Assembly (NCBI GenBank): GCA_963799455.1
Contig: CAWCXF010000007.1
Span: 1,550,001-1,614,000, forward strand
Direction: 5' to 3'
DNA: 64,000 nt
Source of the DNA: CAWCXF01 sp963799455
GTDB lineage: Bacteria; Pseudomonadota; Alphaproteobacteria; Rhodobacterales; Rhodobacteraceae
The notes under the pieces are model-generated. The model was not told the origin of the DNA and did not search any database. It saw only the letters and a list, made by a program, of their open reading frames with translations. Shown here in pieces: positions 25,791 through 34,511 of this stretch. The position numbers and the translations under genes are program-made. Numbering within the stretch: the stretch's first letter is position 1; each line of letters begins with the position of its first letter.

Positions 25791-27688
25791 CGCTGCGGCT
25801 GGAGCAGGCCTACGAGGCGGAACCGGAGCGGCTGCGGTTCTGGCTGTGGAACCTCGGGCCCGAGGCGGTCCGGCCGCTCCGGCTCTGCTACGCCTCGATG
25901 ACGCGGCTGTCGGACGAGGCGGCGGTGGAGGGCGGGCGGCTCGCGCGGCGCGTCGGCAGCCATGTCGAGATCGCGGCCTCCGAGGGCCTCGTCCTGGCTC
26001 CGGGACAGGCGTGGGAGGTCGCGCTCGGCGGGCTCACCCACGCGCCCCTCAACCGCACGCAGGGCGCGATGGCCGCCTGGATCGAGACCGGGGACGGGCC
26101 GCTCGGGGCCGAGATCGGCGACCTCCAACCGCCCGCGGGGGTCGCGCGCAGGCCCCTTCACGCCGCGCCCGCCGCGCCGGAGGCCCCGCCGATCGCGGTC
26201 CTGCCCTGGCCGGCCGAGGTCGGGATCGGCGGGATCGGCCCGGCCGCGACGCTCCATCCGGCCGACGGGGCGGACCGCGCGCCCTTCGCGCTCGTCGCGG
26301 GGCTCCACCGGCGGCTCTTCCCGACCGATCCCGGCGTGATCGCGCTCGGGCCGGTCGCGCTCGGGCCGGTCACGCTCGGGCCGGTCGCGGGCGGGCGCGC
26401 CGTGCGGGTCGCGCGCGACGACCGGGTCGCGCCCGGCGGCTACGCGCTCGATTTCGGCGAGGCGGTCACGCTGGCCCACGCCGACGCCGACGGCCTGCGC
26501 CACGGGCTCGTGGCGCTGGCGCAGATGGCGCACGCCGCGCGCACCGACGCGCGGTTCGGGGTGCCCCGCTCGGGCCGGATCGCCGACCGGCCGCGCTTCG
26601 CCTGGCGCGGCGCGCATCTCGACGTCGCGCGCAACCTCCGGCGGCCCGGCGAAGTCGCGCGGCTGATCGACGCGCTGGCGTGGCACCGCATGAGCCACCT
26701 GCACCTCCACCTCACCGACGACGAGGGCTGGCGGCTCGAATCGCCCGCCTTCCCCCGGCTGACCGAGATCGGGGCCGTGCGCGGCCGTGGCCTCGCGCTG
26801 CCGCCGCAGTTCGCCGACGGGCCCGCGGGGCAGGCGGGCTTCTACAGCGTGCGGGAGATGCGCGCGCTGGTCGCCCACGCCGCCGGGCTCGGGGTGACGC
26901 TGGTGCCCGAGATCGACACGCCGGGCCACGCCGCCGCGATGCTGGCGGCGCTCCCCGATCTGGTCGATCCCGACGAGGCGCCCGCGAGCTACCGCTCGAT
27001 CCAAGGCCACGCCAACAACGCGCTCAACCCCGGCGTCGAGCGGACCTACGAGGTGCTGGGCACGCTGCTCGGGGAGCTGGCCGACCTCTTCCCCTCGCCG
27101 GTGCTGCATCTGGGCGGCGACGAGGTGGACGCGCGCGCCTGGCACGCCTCGCGCGCGGCGCAGGCCCTCGCCGCGCGCGAGGGGCTCTCGGGCGCGGTGG
27201 CGCTCCAGTCCCATTTCCTCAGACGCGTCCAGGGGATCGTGCGCTCGCTGGGGCGGACGATGGGCGGCTGGGACGAGTGCGCGCTGGGCGGCGGCGTCGA
27301 GCCGGAGGGCGCCGTGCTCTTCGCCTGGCGCACGCCCGAGCGCGCGGCCGAGCTGATCGCCGCCGGCCACGACGTGGTGGCGACGCCGGGGCAGGCGTAT
27401 TACCTCGACATGGTCGACCGCGAGGGGTGGGACGCGCCCGGCACGTCCTGGGCCGGGGCGGTCACGCCCGAGGCGACCTACCGCTACGAGCCGGGCGAGC
27501 CCTCTGGGCCGGGTCGGCTCCTGGGCGTGCAGGCGTGCCTGTGGTCGGAGCATCTCGACACGGCGGCGCGGCTCGACGCCATGGCCTTCCCGCGCCTGTC
27601 GGCGGTGGCCGAGGCCGCCTGGACGCCGCCCGAGGCCAAATCCTGGGCGCGGTTCTGCGCTCTGGCGCCCCTCATGCCGCGGCTCTAG
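25787..27688 (+). CDS. Beta-N-acetylhexosaminidase, GH20
   Basis: 633-residue glycosidase that removes terminal GlcNAc or GalNAc. An N-terminal beta region of about 150 residues is followed by a GH20b-like domain, then the TIM barrel: FAWRGAHLDVARNL, HRMSHLHLHLTDDEGWRLE, LVPEIDTPGHAAAML, and the catalytic Asp-Glu pair in LHLGGDEVDARAWH (Asp 445, Glu 446). GVQACLWSEHL and FPRLSAVAEAAW close the barrel. No signal peptide is seen, so a cytoplasmic role on imported chito-oligosaccharides or muropeptide fragments is likely. It starts at GTG 25787 in coupled array with upstream frames. A small repeat GPVALGPVTLGPVA lies near residue 190. Confidence 0.93.
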   Translation: MTLRLEQAYEAEPERLRFWLWNLGPEAVRPLRLCYASMTRLSDEAAVEGGRLARRVGSHVEIAASEGLVLAPGQAWEVALGGLTHAPLNRTQGAMAAWIETGDGPLGAEIGDLQPPAGVARRPLHAAPAAPEAPPIAVLPWPAEVGIGGIGPAATLHPADGADRAPFALVAGLHRRLFPTDPGVIALGPVALGPVTLGPVAGGRAVRVARDDRVAPGGYALDFGEAVTLAHADADGLRHGLVALAQMAHAARTDARFGVPRSGRIADRPRFAWRGAHLDVARNLRRPGEVARLIDALAWHRMSHLHLHLTDDEGWRLESPAFPRLTEIGAVRGRGLALPPQFADGPAGQAGFYSVREMRALVAHAAGLGVTLVPEIDTPGHAAAMLAALPDLVDPDEAPASYRSIQGHANNALNPGVERTYEVLGTLLGELADLFPSPVLHLGGDEVDARAWHASRAAQALAAREGLSGAVALQSHFLRRVQGIVRSLGRTMGGWDECALGGGVEPEGAVLFAWRTPERAAELIAAGHDVVATPGQAYYLDMVDREGWDAPGTSWAGAVTPEATYRYEPGEPSGPGRLLGVQACLWSEHLDTAARLDAMAFPRLSAVAEAAWTPPEAKSWARFCALAPLMPRL

Positions 27689-27695
27689 GGCGTCT

Positions 27696-27719
27696 CCCGG
27701 CCTGACCGGACCGGCCGGG
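27696..27719. terminator. Weak hairpin between convergent genes
   Basis: CCCGGCC and GGCCGGG arms around a ten-base loop, just past the GH20 stop and before the convergent ribokinase end. Confidence 0.3.
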
Positions 27720-27787
27720 CGCCCGGACGATGCGGCCACGAAGGAGCCTGGAGGGCCCGGTCCGATCCCGCCGGGCCGGAGCGCGCC

Positions 27788-28762
27788 CTAGCCCGAACCC
27801 TGGTCCAAGACCTGCTCGATCTCCTCCAGGGTCGGCATCGAGGCCGCAGCACCCGGCCGCGTCACCGAGATCCCGGCCGCCGCGCAGCCGAAGCGCACCG
27901 CCTCCACCGGGTCTCGGCCCCGCGCCAGCGCCACCGCCAGCGCGCCGTTGAAGGCGTCCCCCGCGCCCGTGGTCTCGACCACCGGGCCGGCGGCGGCTGC
28001 CGGCACGTGCTCGGTCCGCTCGCCGTCGTGGTAGAGCGCCCCGCGCTCGCCCAGGGTGACGACGACCGCCCCCGCGCCGGCCTCGCGCAGCGCCCTCGCC
28101 GCGGCCTTGGCCCCATCGAGGCCGGTCACGGGCAGGCCGGTGAGCGCCTCGGCCTCGGACTCGTTGGGCGTCACCAGGTCGCACAGCGCCAGCAGGCCCT
28201 CGGGCAGCGGCGCCGCGGGCGCAGGGTTGAGGATCGTCGTCACGCCCGCCTCGCGCGCGATCTCCAAGGCGCGCCACGCCGCCGGGATCGGCTGCTCCAA
28301 CTGGGTCAGCAGCACACGGGCGCCGGCGATCAGATCGGCGCGCGCCTCCACGTCGGCGGGCGCGAGCAGGCCCGCAGCACCAGGGCAGATGATGATGGCG
28401 TTGTCGCCCGTCGCGGCGTCCACGAAGATGTAGGCGGCCCCCGTGGCCGCGTCCTCGCGCTGCGTCGCGGCGGGCGTCACGCCGGCCTCGCGCCAGGTGG
28501 CGAGCGCCATCTCGGCGAAGGCGTCGCGGCCCAGGAGCGTGAGCATGTGCGCGTCGCCCCCCGCGCGCGCCGCCGCCACCGCCTGGTTCGACCCCTTGCC
28601 GCCGGGGCCGAGCGCGAAGGACCGCCCGAGGATCGTCTCGCCCATGCGCGGCTGACGGTCGGCGCGGAAGGTGGTGTCGGCCACGAACACGCCCAGCACG
28701 ACGATGCGGCCCGCGGCCCCGCCGTCGCCCTCGCCCTCGGTCCCGGCCTCAGCCTCGGTCAT
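27788..28762 (-). CDS. rbsK: Ribokinase (PfkB family)
   Basis: 324-residue carbohydrate kinase. An acidic Glu/Gly-rich stretch of about 17 residues precedes the core IVVLGVFVADTTFRADRQPR. PfkB signature 1 is GPGGKGSNQAVAAARAGG, and signature 2 with the catalytic Asp is VETTGAGDAFNGALAVALA near residue 268. LNPAPAAPLP and TPNESEAEALTG are typical of ribokinases. It probably phosphorylates D-ribose, but the family also takes other furanose sugars or nucleosides. It stands alone, convergent with the hexosaminidase and divergent from the aldo/keto reductase, with no sugar transporter nearby. Confidence 0.88.
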   Translation of the reverse strand: MTEAEAGTEGEGDGGAAGRIVVLGVFVADTTFRADRQPRMGETILGRSFALGPGGKGSNQAVAAARAGGDAHMLTLLGRDAFAEMALATWREAGVTPAATQREDAATGAAYIFVDAATGDNAIIICPGAAGLLAPADVEARADLIAGARVLLTQLEQPIPAAWRALEIAREAGVTTILNPAPAAPLPEGLLALCDLVTPNESEAEALTGLPVTGLDGAKAAARALREAGAGAVVVTLGERGALYHDGERTEHVPAAAAGPVVETTGAGDAFNGALAVALARGRDPVEAVRFGCAAAGISVTRPGAAASMPTLEEIEQVLDQGSG

Positions 28763-28915
28763 CGGGGCTCACCCATCGGATGCGACCACCTGGCGTTCCT
28801 CCCCGCCGAACTCGCGCGGGCGGAGCATAGGCGCCGCGCGCGGCCGCGCAACCGGACGACCCTCCCCCCGCCTCGGGGTTTCGGACCGGCGTCGATCGGG
28901 GCTAGGCTCGGGCGC

Positions 28916-29935
28916 ATGGAACAGCGGACGCGACACTGGGACCGGCTCGGCGATGGCGGGCTCACCTTCACCGAGATCGGCATGGGCACGGCGCCCTTGG
29001 GCAACCTCTACCGGGCGATCCCCGACGAGGAGGCCGACGCCGTGCTCGCCGCGGCCTGGGAGGGGGGCGCGCGGTATTACGACACCGCGCCGCTCTACGG
29101 CTTCGGGCTCGCCGAGACGCGGCTCAACCGCTTCCTGAGGGACAAGCCGCGCGACGACTACCTGCTCTCGACCAAGGTCGGCCGGCTCCTGCGCGCGGTG
29201 CCGCCCGACGAGCGCGACGGGGCGGGCAAGTGGTTCGACGTGCCCTCGCGGCGCGAGGTCTACGACTACGGCCACGACGGGGTGATGCGCTCGGTCGAGG
29301 ACTCGCTGGAGCGGCTGGGCGTGGACCGCGTGGACGTGCTCTTCGCCCACGACCTCGACCGGCCGAACCACGGCGAGGGGCTCGGGGCGCGGCTCGACGA
29401 GCTGATGGCGGGGGGCTACCGCGCGCTCGTCTCCTTGCGCGACCAGGGCGTCATCCGCGCCTTCGGCGCGGGCGTCAACGAGTGGCAGCCCTGCCAGTGG
29501 CTCGCCGAGCGCGGCGACTTCGACCTCTTCCTGCTCGCGGGGCGCTACACGCTCCTGGAGCAGGACGCGCTGGGGTCGTTCCTGCCGCTGGCCGAGGCGC
29601 GCGGCATCGGCGTGGTGATCGGCGGGGCCTACAACTCCGGCATCCTCGCCACCGGCCCGCGGGAGGGCGCCTGGTACGACTACGAGCGCGCCCCGCCCGA
29701 GATCCTCGACCGCGTGAGGCGGATCGAGGCGGTGTGCGAGGCCCACGCGGTGCGCCTGATCGACGCCGCCTTCCGCTTCCCGCTGCTGCACCCGGCGGTG
29801 GTGTCGGTGGTGCCCGGCGGGCAGGGGAGGGACGAGATGGCCTCGAACCTGCGCGCCGCCCGGGCCGAGATCCCGGCCGCGCTGTGGCAGGCGCTGAAGG
29901 CGGCGGGGCTGATGCGCGACGACGCCCCGACCTGA
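28916..29935 (+). CDS. Aldo/keto reductase
   Basis: 339-residue NAD(P)-dependent oxidoreductase of the aldo/keto reductase fold. The catalytic tetrad is visible: Asp and Tyr in YYDTAPLYGFGLAE, Lys in LSTKVGR, His in VLFAHDLDR. Length and the GxGTAPLGNLY N-terminus match the group annotated as D-threo-aldose/L-fucose dehydrogenase or pyridoxal 4-dehydrogenase. ATG at 28916; divergent from ribokinase across about 150 bases, so sugar metabolism is plausible. The precise substrate is not determinable. Confidence 0.9.
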   Translation: MEQRTRHWDRLGDGGLTFTEIGMGTAPLGNLYRAIPDEEADAVLAAAWEGGARYYDTAPLYGFGLAETRLNRFLRDKPRDDYLLSTKVGRLLRAVPPDERDGAGKWFDVPSRREVYDYGHDGVMRSVEDSLERLGVDRVDVLFAHDLDRPNHGEGLGARLDELMAGGYRALVSLRDQGVIRAFGAGVNEWQPCQWLAERGDFDLFLLAGRYTLLEQDALGSFLPLAEARGIGVVIGGAYNSGILATGPREGAWYDYERAPPEILDRVRRIEAVCEAHAVRLIDAAFRFPLLHPAVVSVVPGGQGRDEMASNLRAARAEIPAALWQALKAAGLMRDDAPT

Positions 29936-30188
29936 GCGCCGCGCGGGACGTAGCGATCCTCCAGCTCCGGGGGGTCGCGCGTCGGCGGCCCGCGTCGGGC
30001 GACCGGGGTCGGACGCTCCCGGCCTGCCTGCGAGACGGATCCCGTTCGATGCGAGGTCGCAGGGCTTGGGTCCGTGCGGGTCGCGGCCGGCGCCTTGAGC
30101 CCGCCGGTCGGGGCCTCGGCGGGCGCGGACGACCCCGCCGGGCGGCGGGATGGCCGTCGAGCGGGGCGCGAGGAGGGGGGCGGACGAG

Positions 30189-30220
30189 GCGCGCCCCGCC
30201 GGCGGGCCGGCGGGGCGCGC
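30189..30220. terminator. Strong GC hairpin after the DUF1127 genes
   Basis: GCGCGCCCCGCCGG and CCGGCGGGGCGCGC are perfect 14-base arms with a four-base loop, starting nine bases past the stop of the last DUF1127 gene. The preceding stretch from 29936 holds no gene I can support. Confidence 0.7.
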
Positions 30221-30228
30221 GGCCGGGC

Positions 30229-30372
30229 TCAGTTCAGGGGGCGGCCGCGGACGACGGCGGGGATGTCGCAGCGGGAGACGCCGAGATCGGCGAGCTCGCG
30301 GTCGGTCAGGCTCATCAGCTCGCGTTCGGCCTGGCGGTGGTGGCGCCAGCGGGCGAGGGTGGTGCGAAGCAT
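30229..30372 (-). CDS. DUF1127 small protein, downstream copy
   Basis: 47-residue Arg-rich protein with the DUF1127 core RELMSLTDRELADLGVSRCDI. AAGGA lies nine bases before ATG 30372. Small DUF1127 proteins in alphaproteobacteria have been linked to RNA maturation, phosphate and carbon responses; the role here is inferred only from family. Second of a tandem pair separated by 26 bases. Confidence 0.88.
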   Translation of the reverse strand: MLRTTLARWRHHRQAERELMSLTDRELADLGVSRCDIPAVVRGRPLN

Positions 30373-30398
30373 GGGTTCGGTCCTTCTCGGTTGGTTGG

Positions 30399-30560
30399 TC
30401 AGACGACCTGGCGCGGGTCGATGGCCGCGCCGCGGGCGATCTCGTCGATGCGCCAGCGCGGGATGCCCAGATCGTGCAGCTCGCGGTCGCCGAGGCGGGC
30501 GAGCTCGAAGCGGGCGCGGCGGTGGGCCTGCAGGGTGCGGACGGCGCTCAGGATGCTCAT
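30399..30560 (-). CDS. DUF1127 small protein, upstream copy
   Basis: 53-residue Arg-rich protein with the DUF1127 core RARFELARLGDRELHDLGIP. GAGGA lies nine bases before ATG 30560. It is paralogous to the next gene (shared Arg-rich N-terminus, then DREL..LG). The pair forms a bicistronic unit ended by a strong hairpin. Confidence 0.88.
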   Translation of the reverse strand: MSILSAVRTLQAHRRARFELARLGDRELHDLGIPRWRIDEIARGAAIDPRQVV

Positions 30561-30580
30561 GATGGATGGTCCTCGAATGA

Positions 30581-30604
30581 ACTTGCTGCGTTGCAGCGAA
30601 TATA
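30581..30604 (-). promoter_or_regulatory. Probable promoter region of the DUF1127 pair
   Basis: Read on the minus strand, TATATT (30604-30599) is a good -10 box in a locally AT-rich patch, 39 bases before the ATG. A small inverted repeat GCTGC-gtt-GCAGC spans about 30585-30597 at the expected transcript start. No clear -35 hexamer is present. Confidence 0.45.
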
Positions 30605-30824
30605 CTCGCGTCCCGCGTGGGGAGGAGACGCCGCCGCTCGATACCGCCCTTGCGGTGGGCGCATGGCGTCGTCGACGAAGGGTCGACCACGCCGCGCGGG
30701 GCCCGATTCGCCGGCTCGCCCTCGCCCCGGGGGGCGATGGATCGCGGCGTCGGGCCCGCGCGGCGTTGGCGCGGGCGCCGGCGGCGGGCATAGAGGGGCA
30801 CCAGGCGCGAGGAGGGAGCGATCC

Positions 30825-31598
30825 ATGAGACTGCCCGAGAACCGGTTCAAGGCGGGCCTGAGGGCCGGACGACAGCAGATCGGCGTCTGGAGCGGCCTCG
30901 GCGGGCCGCTCGCGGCCGAGGCGCTGGCGACCTGCGGCTTCGACTGGATCGTGATCGACACCGAGCACGCGCCGATGGAGGTGACCGACGTGCTGCCCGC
31001 GCTCCAGGCGATCGCGGCCTATCCCGAGACTTCGGCCGTGGTGCGCCCGGCGATCGGCGAGTGGGTGCTCATCAAGCGCCTCCTCGACCTCGGCGCCCAG
31101 ACGCTGATCCTTCCTTACGTGCAGACGCCCGAGGAGGCCGAGGAGGCGGTGCGGGCGATGCGCTACGCGCCGCGCGGGGTGCGCGGCATGGCGGGCGTGA
31201 CGCGCGCCTCGCGCTTCGGCGCGGTCGAGGGCTATGCGAGGACGGCCGAGGACGAGCTGTGCCTGATCGTGCAGGTCGAGACGCGCGAGGCGCTGGGCGC
31301 GCTCGAGGCGATCGCCGCCGTCGAGGGGGTGGACGGCGTGTTCATCGGCCCCTCCGACCTCGCCGCGAGCCTCGGCCATCCGGGCGAGCCGATGCACCCC
31401 GAGGTCGTGGCCGCCATCGAGGACGCCATCGCGCGGCTCAAGGCCGCGGGCGTGCCCTCGGGGATCCTGACCTTCGATCCCTCCTTCGCGCGGCGCTGCA
31501 TCGAGCTCGGCACCGCCTTCACCGCGGTCGGCGCCGATCTGGGGTTCATGGTGACGGGCGCCAGGGCGCGGGCCGCCGAGTTCGCGGCCCCCCGTTGA
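30825..31598 (+). CDS. HpcH/HpaI-family class II aldolase
   Basis: 257-residue aldolase of the HpcH/HpaI family (4-hydroxy-2-oxoheptanedioate / 2-keto-3-deoxy-sugar-acid aldolase), which splits 2-keto-4-hydroxy acids into pyruvate and an aldehyde using a divalent metal. Visible motifs: FDWIVIDTEHAPMEV, the metal-ligand Glu in IVQVETREALG, and VFIGPSDLAASLGHPGE. ATG at 30825 follows GGAGGGAG. Its stop overlaps the TTG start of the downstream protease (TTGA). Substrate unknown; there is no aromatic-degradation cluster nearby. Confidence 0.92.
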   Translation: MRLPENRFKAGLRAGRQQIGVWSGLGGPLAAEALATCGFDWIVIDTEHAPMEVTDVLPALQAIAAYPETSAVVRPAIGEWVLIKRLLDLGAQTLILPYVQTPEEAEEAVRAMRYAPRGVRGMAGVTRASRFGAVEGYARTAEDELCLIVQVETREALGALEAIAAVEGVDGVFIGPSDLAASLGHPGEPMHPEVVAAIEDAIARLKAAGVPSGILTFDPSFARRCIELGTAFTAVGADLGFMVTGARARAAEFAAPR

Positions 31599-32335
31599 GC
31601 GCCCGCCCGCCCCGCCGCGCGCCGCCCGCGCGACCCCCCGCCGCCGCGCTCGCCGCGATCGCGCTCGCGGTCGGCCTCGTCGCGCGGCCGCTCGCCGCCG
31701 CGCCGGGCGACGCCGCGCAGGACGCCGCGCAGGACGCCGCGCCGACGGTGGTCGCGGCGATGGTCCCGGCGGTGGCGCGCCTCAACCGCGCGGGCTACCG
31801 CGAGCGCCGGCACTGCACCGCCTCCCTGATCGGACCGCGCGAGGTGGTCACGGCGAGGCATTGCGTCGAGGGCCTGTCCGCGGGCGAGCTGCACGTCCTC
31901 CTGGGCTACGACCGGGGCGGCTTCGTCGAGAACCGCCGGGTGGCCTCCGTCGCCTCCGCGCCCGACTGGGACATCGCGCGGCTCTGCCTCGACGAGCCGG
32001 CCGCGATCGAGCCGCTGGACTCCTCGGCCGCGCGTCCCGCCGCGGGTCCGGCCGAGACGCGCGGCTATCCGCGCTCGCAGGCGCACGCGCAGGACACCGA
32101 GACCTGCCGCCTCGAGCCCCTCGCGGGCCGGCCGCAGGCCGCGCTCGACTGTCCGCTCGAGCAGGGGATGTCGGGCGCGCCGGTGAGCGTGGGCGAGGGC
32201 GGGGAGGCCCGCGTGATCGGCGTCGCCAGCGCCTCGAACGCGAGCATGAGCCTCGTCGTTCTGCTCGGCGCGCTGCCCGAGGGCGGATGCCCCCCCTCCG
32301 GCCAGGAGGCGCCCGGCCAGGAGGCGCCCGGCTAG
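31595..32335 (+). CDS. Secreted trypsin-like serine protease
   Basis: 246 residues from a TTG at 31595 that overlaps the aldolase stop. A basic N-terminus and hydrophobic ALAAIALAVGLVARPLAAA form a signal peptide. The triad of the chymotrypsin fold is visible: His in VVTARHCVEG, Asp in APDWDIARLCL, Ser in CPLEQGMSGAPVSVG. Small perfect repeats occur: AQDAAQDAA after the signal and GQEAPGQEAPG at the C-terminus. The GxSGAP context resembles V8-like periplasmic proteases. Start codon choice is by overlap and signal position; no ATG is in frame nearby. Confidence 0.85.
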   Translation: MSARPPRRAPPARPPAAALAAIALAVGLVARPLAAAPGDAAQDAAQDAAPTVVAAMVPAVARLNRAGYRERRHCTASLIGPREVVTARHCVEGLSAGELHVLLGYDRGGFVENRRVASVASAPDWDIARLCLDEPAAIEPLDSSAARPAAGPAETRGYPRSQAHAQDTETCRLEPLAGRPQAALDCPLEQGMSGAPVSVGEGGEARVIGVASASNASMSLVVLLGALPEGGCPPSGQEAPGQEAPG

Positions 32336-33180
32336 CTACTCCCCCGGCCGAGCGCGCGCAGCGCCATGCGCGAGGCGCAGGCGCGCACCGCGTGCGACAG
32401 CGCGTCGAGAAGCTCCGAGCCCTCCGAGTAGTCCGGCGGCGCGAGGTCGTCCACGCGCTGGGACGGGGTCTGGGCATCGGCGTCGTCGAACACCTCGTCC
32501 TTGTCGATGGCGATGGCGAGCCCGCCCTCGCCGGTGATGAAGCCGAAGGCCTGCAGGTCGGAGGCGCCGTCGCCGACGTAGATCATCTGGTCGTAGGGGA
32601 CGTGGCGCTCCGCCTCGGGCACGTCGCGCGTGGCCGCCTCGGGGGCGTTGGAGCCGTCCACGCTGACGCCCTTGCCGATCGCGTCGAGGTAGAGCGCATT
32701 CTCGGGATGGCCGATGATGCGCTTGACGCACACCGCCCGGCCGTCCCCGTCGAAGTAAAAGGTCGAGGCGAGGATGCGGTCGAAGGCGCGCTCGATCGCG
32801 GTGGCGCCGATGATCTCGGCGTAGCCCGACGACAGCACGATGCACTCGACCTGCGCGCCCTCGTGGATCTCGCGCGCGACGCGGCCGAGCCGCCCGGGCA
32901 TCTCCGTCACCCCGTCGTAGAGGCGCACGGCCTGGGCCGCCTCGCGCAGCACGTCGAGATCGAGCGGCCGACCCTTCGCGCGGCCCAGCTCGATCAGCGC
33001 CTGCCCGCGGCGGATGATGTCGTCCCACCCCTCGCCCAGGGCGCCGTCGAAGCCGCAGTCCCACGCCGCGCGCTCGATGCCGTAGACCCCGAGCACGGCG
33101 TCCACCGAGTCGGTCGCCAGCGTGCGGTCGAAGTCGAAGGCGAGCGCGATGCGCGGGATGAAGGCACGGGTCGCGGGCAT
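32332..33180 (-). CDS. HAD-superfamily phosphatase
   Basis: 282-residue phosphohydrolase. HAD motif I is LAFDFDRTLATDS with the two Asp residues near 15 and 17, motif II is CIVLSSGYAEII, and the motif IV region is IYVGDGASDLQAFGF. The long cap between motifs I and II is helical. The substrate is unknown. It shares a four-base convergent overlap with the protease: both stop codons lie in the palindrome CTAG, so each strand reads TAG there. Confidence 0.88.
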   Translation of the reverse strand: MPATRAFIPRIALAFDFDRTLATDSVDAVLGVYGIERAAWDCGFDGALGEGWDDIIRRGQALIELGRAKGRPLDLDVLREAAQAVRLYDGVTEMPGRLGRVAREIHEGAQVECIVLSSGYAEIIGATAIERAFDRILASTFYFDGDGRAVCVKRIIGHPENALYLDAIGKGVSVDGSNAPEAATRDVPEAERHVPYDQMIYVGDGASDLQAFGFITGEGGLAIAIDKDEVFDDADAQTPSQRVDDLAPPDYSEGSELLDALSHAVRACASRMALRALGRGSS

Positions 33181-33560
33181 GGGGCGGCTCCTGGAAGGGG
33201 GCGGGCCGATCCTAGCCAGCGCGACGGACGAACCCCAGCGGGAAGCGCGGCGCGGCGCTCGGGCGGCGCGGACGGCGCGCGACGAGGGCGATGCGCCTCG
33301 GCACGGGCCGCGGCCCCTCGCTTCGATCCGACCACGAGCCCGCCTCCGGTCGGAGGGGCGCCGCGGGCCCCTCGTCGCGTCCCGGGCCCCTCGTCGGGCC
33401 GGGCCCTCGTCGCGGCCCGGGCCCGTCGTCGCGGCCCGGAAAGGGCGCGTCGGCAGCGGCGCGGGCGCGCACCTCCGGGCGAGCCGGCCATCGGCTGGAC
33501 AGCGCGGCGGATCCCCGGCACGGTGGAGGGCGCGACGTCACGTCGCGCCGCGGGGGACCG
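33181..33560. other. Divergent intergenic region with imperfect GGGCCC-type repeats
   Basis: 380 bases with no supported gene. Around 33355-33440 four to five imperfect copies of a unit like cgggcccctcgtcgc follow each other and can fold into several hairpins. A GGGGGA precedes ATG 33561. Confidence 0.5.
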
Positions 33561-34478
33561 ATGAGCCTGAGCCTGAAGGTCGTCGAGGGGCTCGCGCTCC
33601 TCTCGCCGCCCGCCGTCCGGCGCGGCGTCCTCGACGCGGCCAAGCCCGCGCGCCAGATCGGGCACCTGCGCCATCCGGTGCCCATCGTCCTGCGCCTCGG
33701 CCTCGCCCCGAGGCTGCGCGTGCTGTGCCATCCCGCGGTGCCCTCGCCGCACCAGGTGCTCTACAAGGTCTGCGCCGCCAACGGCTACCGCATCACCGGC
33801 GACCCCGACGCGCCGCACGACGTGGCCTTCCACACCATGAAGACGCGCGGCGCCTGCCGCCTCCCGGCCGCCACCCCGGTCGTCAACCGCGCCTGCACCG
33901 ACGTGTCCAAGCGCCGCGTCGCCGCGGCCTTCGCCGAGGTCTTCGGCTATGGCCTGGCCGTCGATCCGGCGGCCCACCAAGGCCCCATCGTCGAGAAGTC
34001 CGACGAGAACCACGCCCATGACGGCCGCGTGCTCGACGGCCCGCTCGCCCCCGAGGCGATCGACCCGGACCGCGTCTATCAGCGCCTGGTGGACGCCACC
34101 GACGGCGAGGAGGTGGTGGACCTGCGCACGCCGATCTACGCAGGCTCCATCCCCGTCGTCATCGAGAAGCGCCGCCCCATCCCTCGGCGGTTCGACAACT
34201 TCCAGCGCAACCTCAGGCTCCACGAGCCCGACGCGATCTTCTCCGACGACGAGCGGGGGCGCCTCCTTCGCTTCGCGTCCCTCCTCGGGCTGGAGTTCGG
34301 CGAGCTCGACGTGCTGCGCGACCGCGACGGGCGCCTTTACGTGGTGGACGCCAACAACCGCCCCGCGGGCCCCGCCAAGGAGCTGGAGCCGGGCGACAAG
34401 CGCCGCGCCTTCGACCGGATGGTGGCGCGCTTCGCCTCGCTGGTGGAGAGCGCCGTCGCGCGCGTGGACGCAGTCTGA
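33561..34478 (+). CDS. Uncharacterised ATP-grasp-like protein
   Basis: 305-residue soluble protein I cannot assign to a named function. The C-terminal segment FGELDVLRDRDGRLYVVDAN followed by NRPAGP has the pattern of the ATP-grasp metal and nucleotide site (acidic, then D-x-N). EKSDENHAHDGRVLDGP and VVNRACTDVSKRRVAAAFAE look like the central ATP-grasp domain, and HPAVPSPHQVLYKVCAANGY the N-terminal one. It may ligate a carboxylate to an amine or modify a glycan or peptide. It stands alone, with a perfect palindrome between it and the convergent hydrolase. Confidence 0.7.
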   Translation: MSLSLKVVEGLALLSPPAVRRGVLDAAKPARQIGHLRHPVPIVLRLGLAPRLRVLCHPAVPSPHQVLYKVCAANGYRITGDPDAPHDVAFHTMKTRGACRLPAATPVVNRACTDVSKRRVAAAFAEVFGYGLAVDPAAHQGPIVEKSDENHAHDGRVLDGPLAPEAIDPDRVYQRLVDATDGEEVVDLRTPIYAGSIPVVIEKRRPIPRRFDNFQRNLRLHEPDAIFSDDERGRLLRFASLLGLEFGELDVLRDRDGRLYVVDANNRPAGPAKELEPGDKRRAFDRMVARFASLVESAVARVDAV

Positions 34479-34481
34479 AGG

Positions 34482-34503
34482 CTGGGGGCACGCGTGCCCC
34501 CAG
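34482..34503. terminator. Perfect 22-base palindrome between convergent genes
   Basis: CTGGGGGCACG followed directly by its reverse complement CGTGCCCCCAG. It begins three bases after one gene's stop and ends eight bases before the convergent hydrolase's stop, so it is most likely a bidirectional terminator; a protein-binding site is possible. Confidence 0.65.
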
Positions 34504-34511
34504 ACCCCCGC

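Noticed and set aside
29936..30188. Possible gene between the aldo/keto reductase and the DUF1127 pair
   Set aside because: No start with a ribosome site and no domain in any frame; only the terminator hairpin at its end is supportable.
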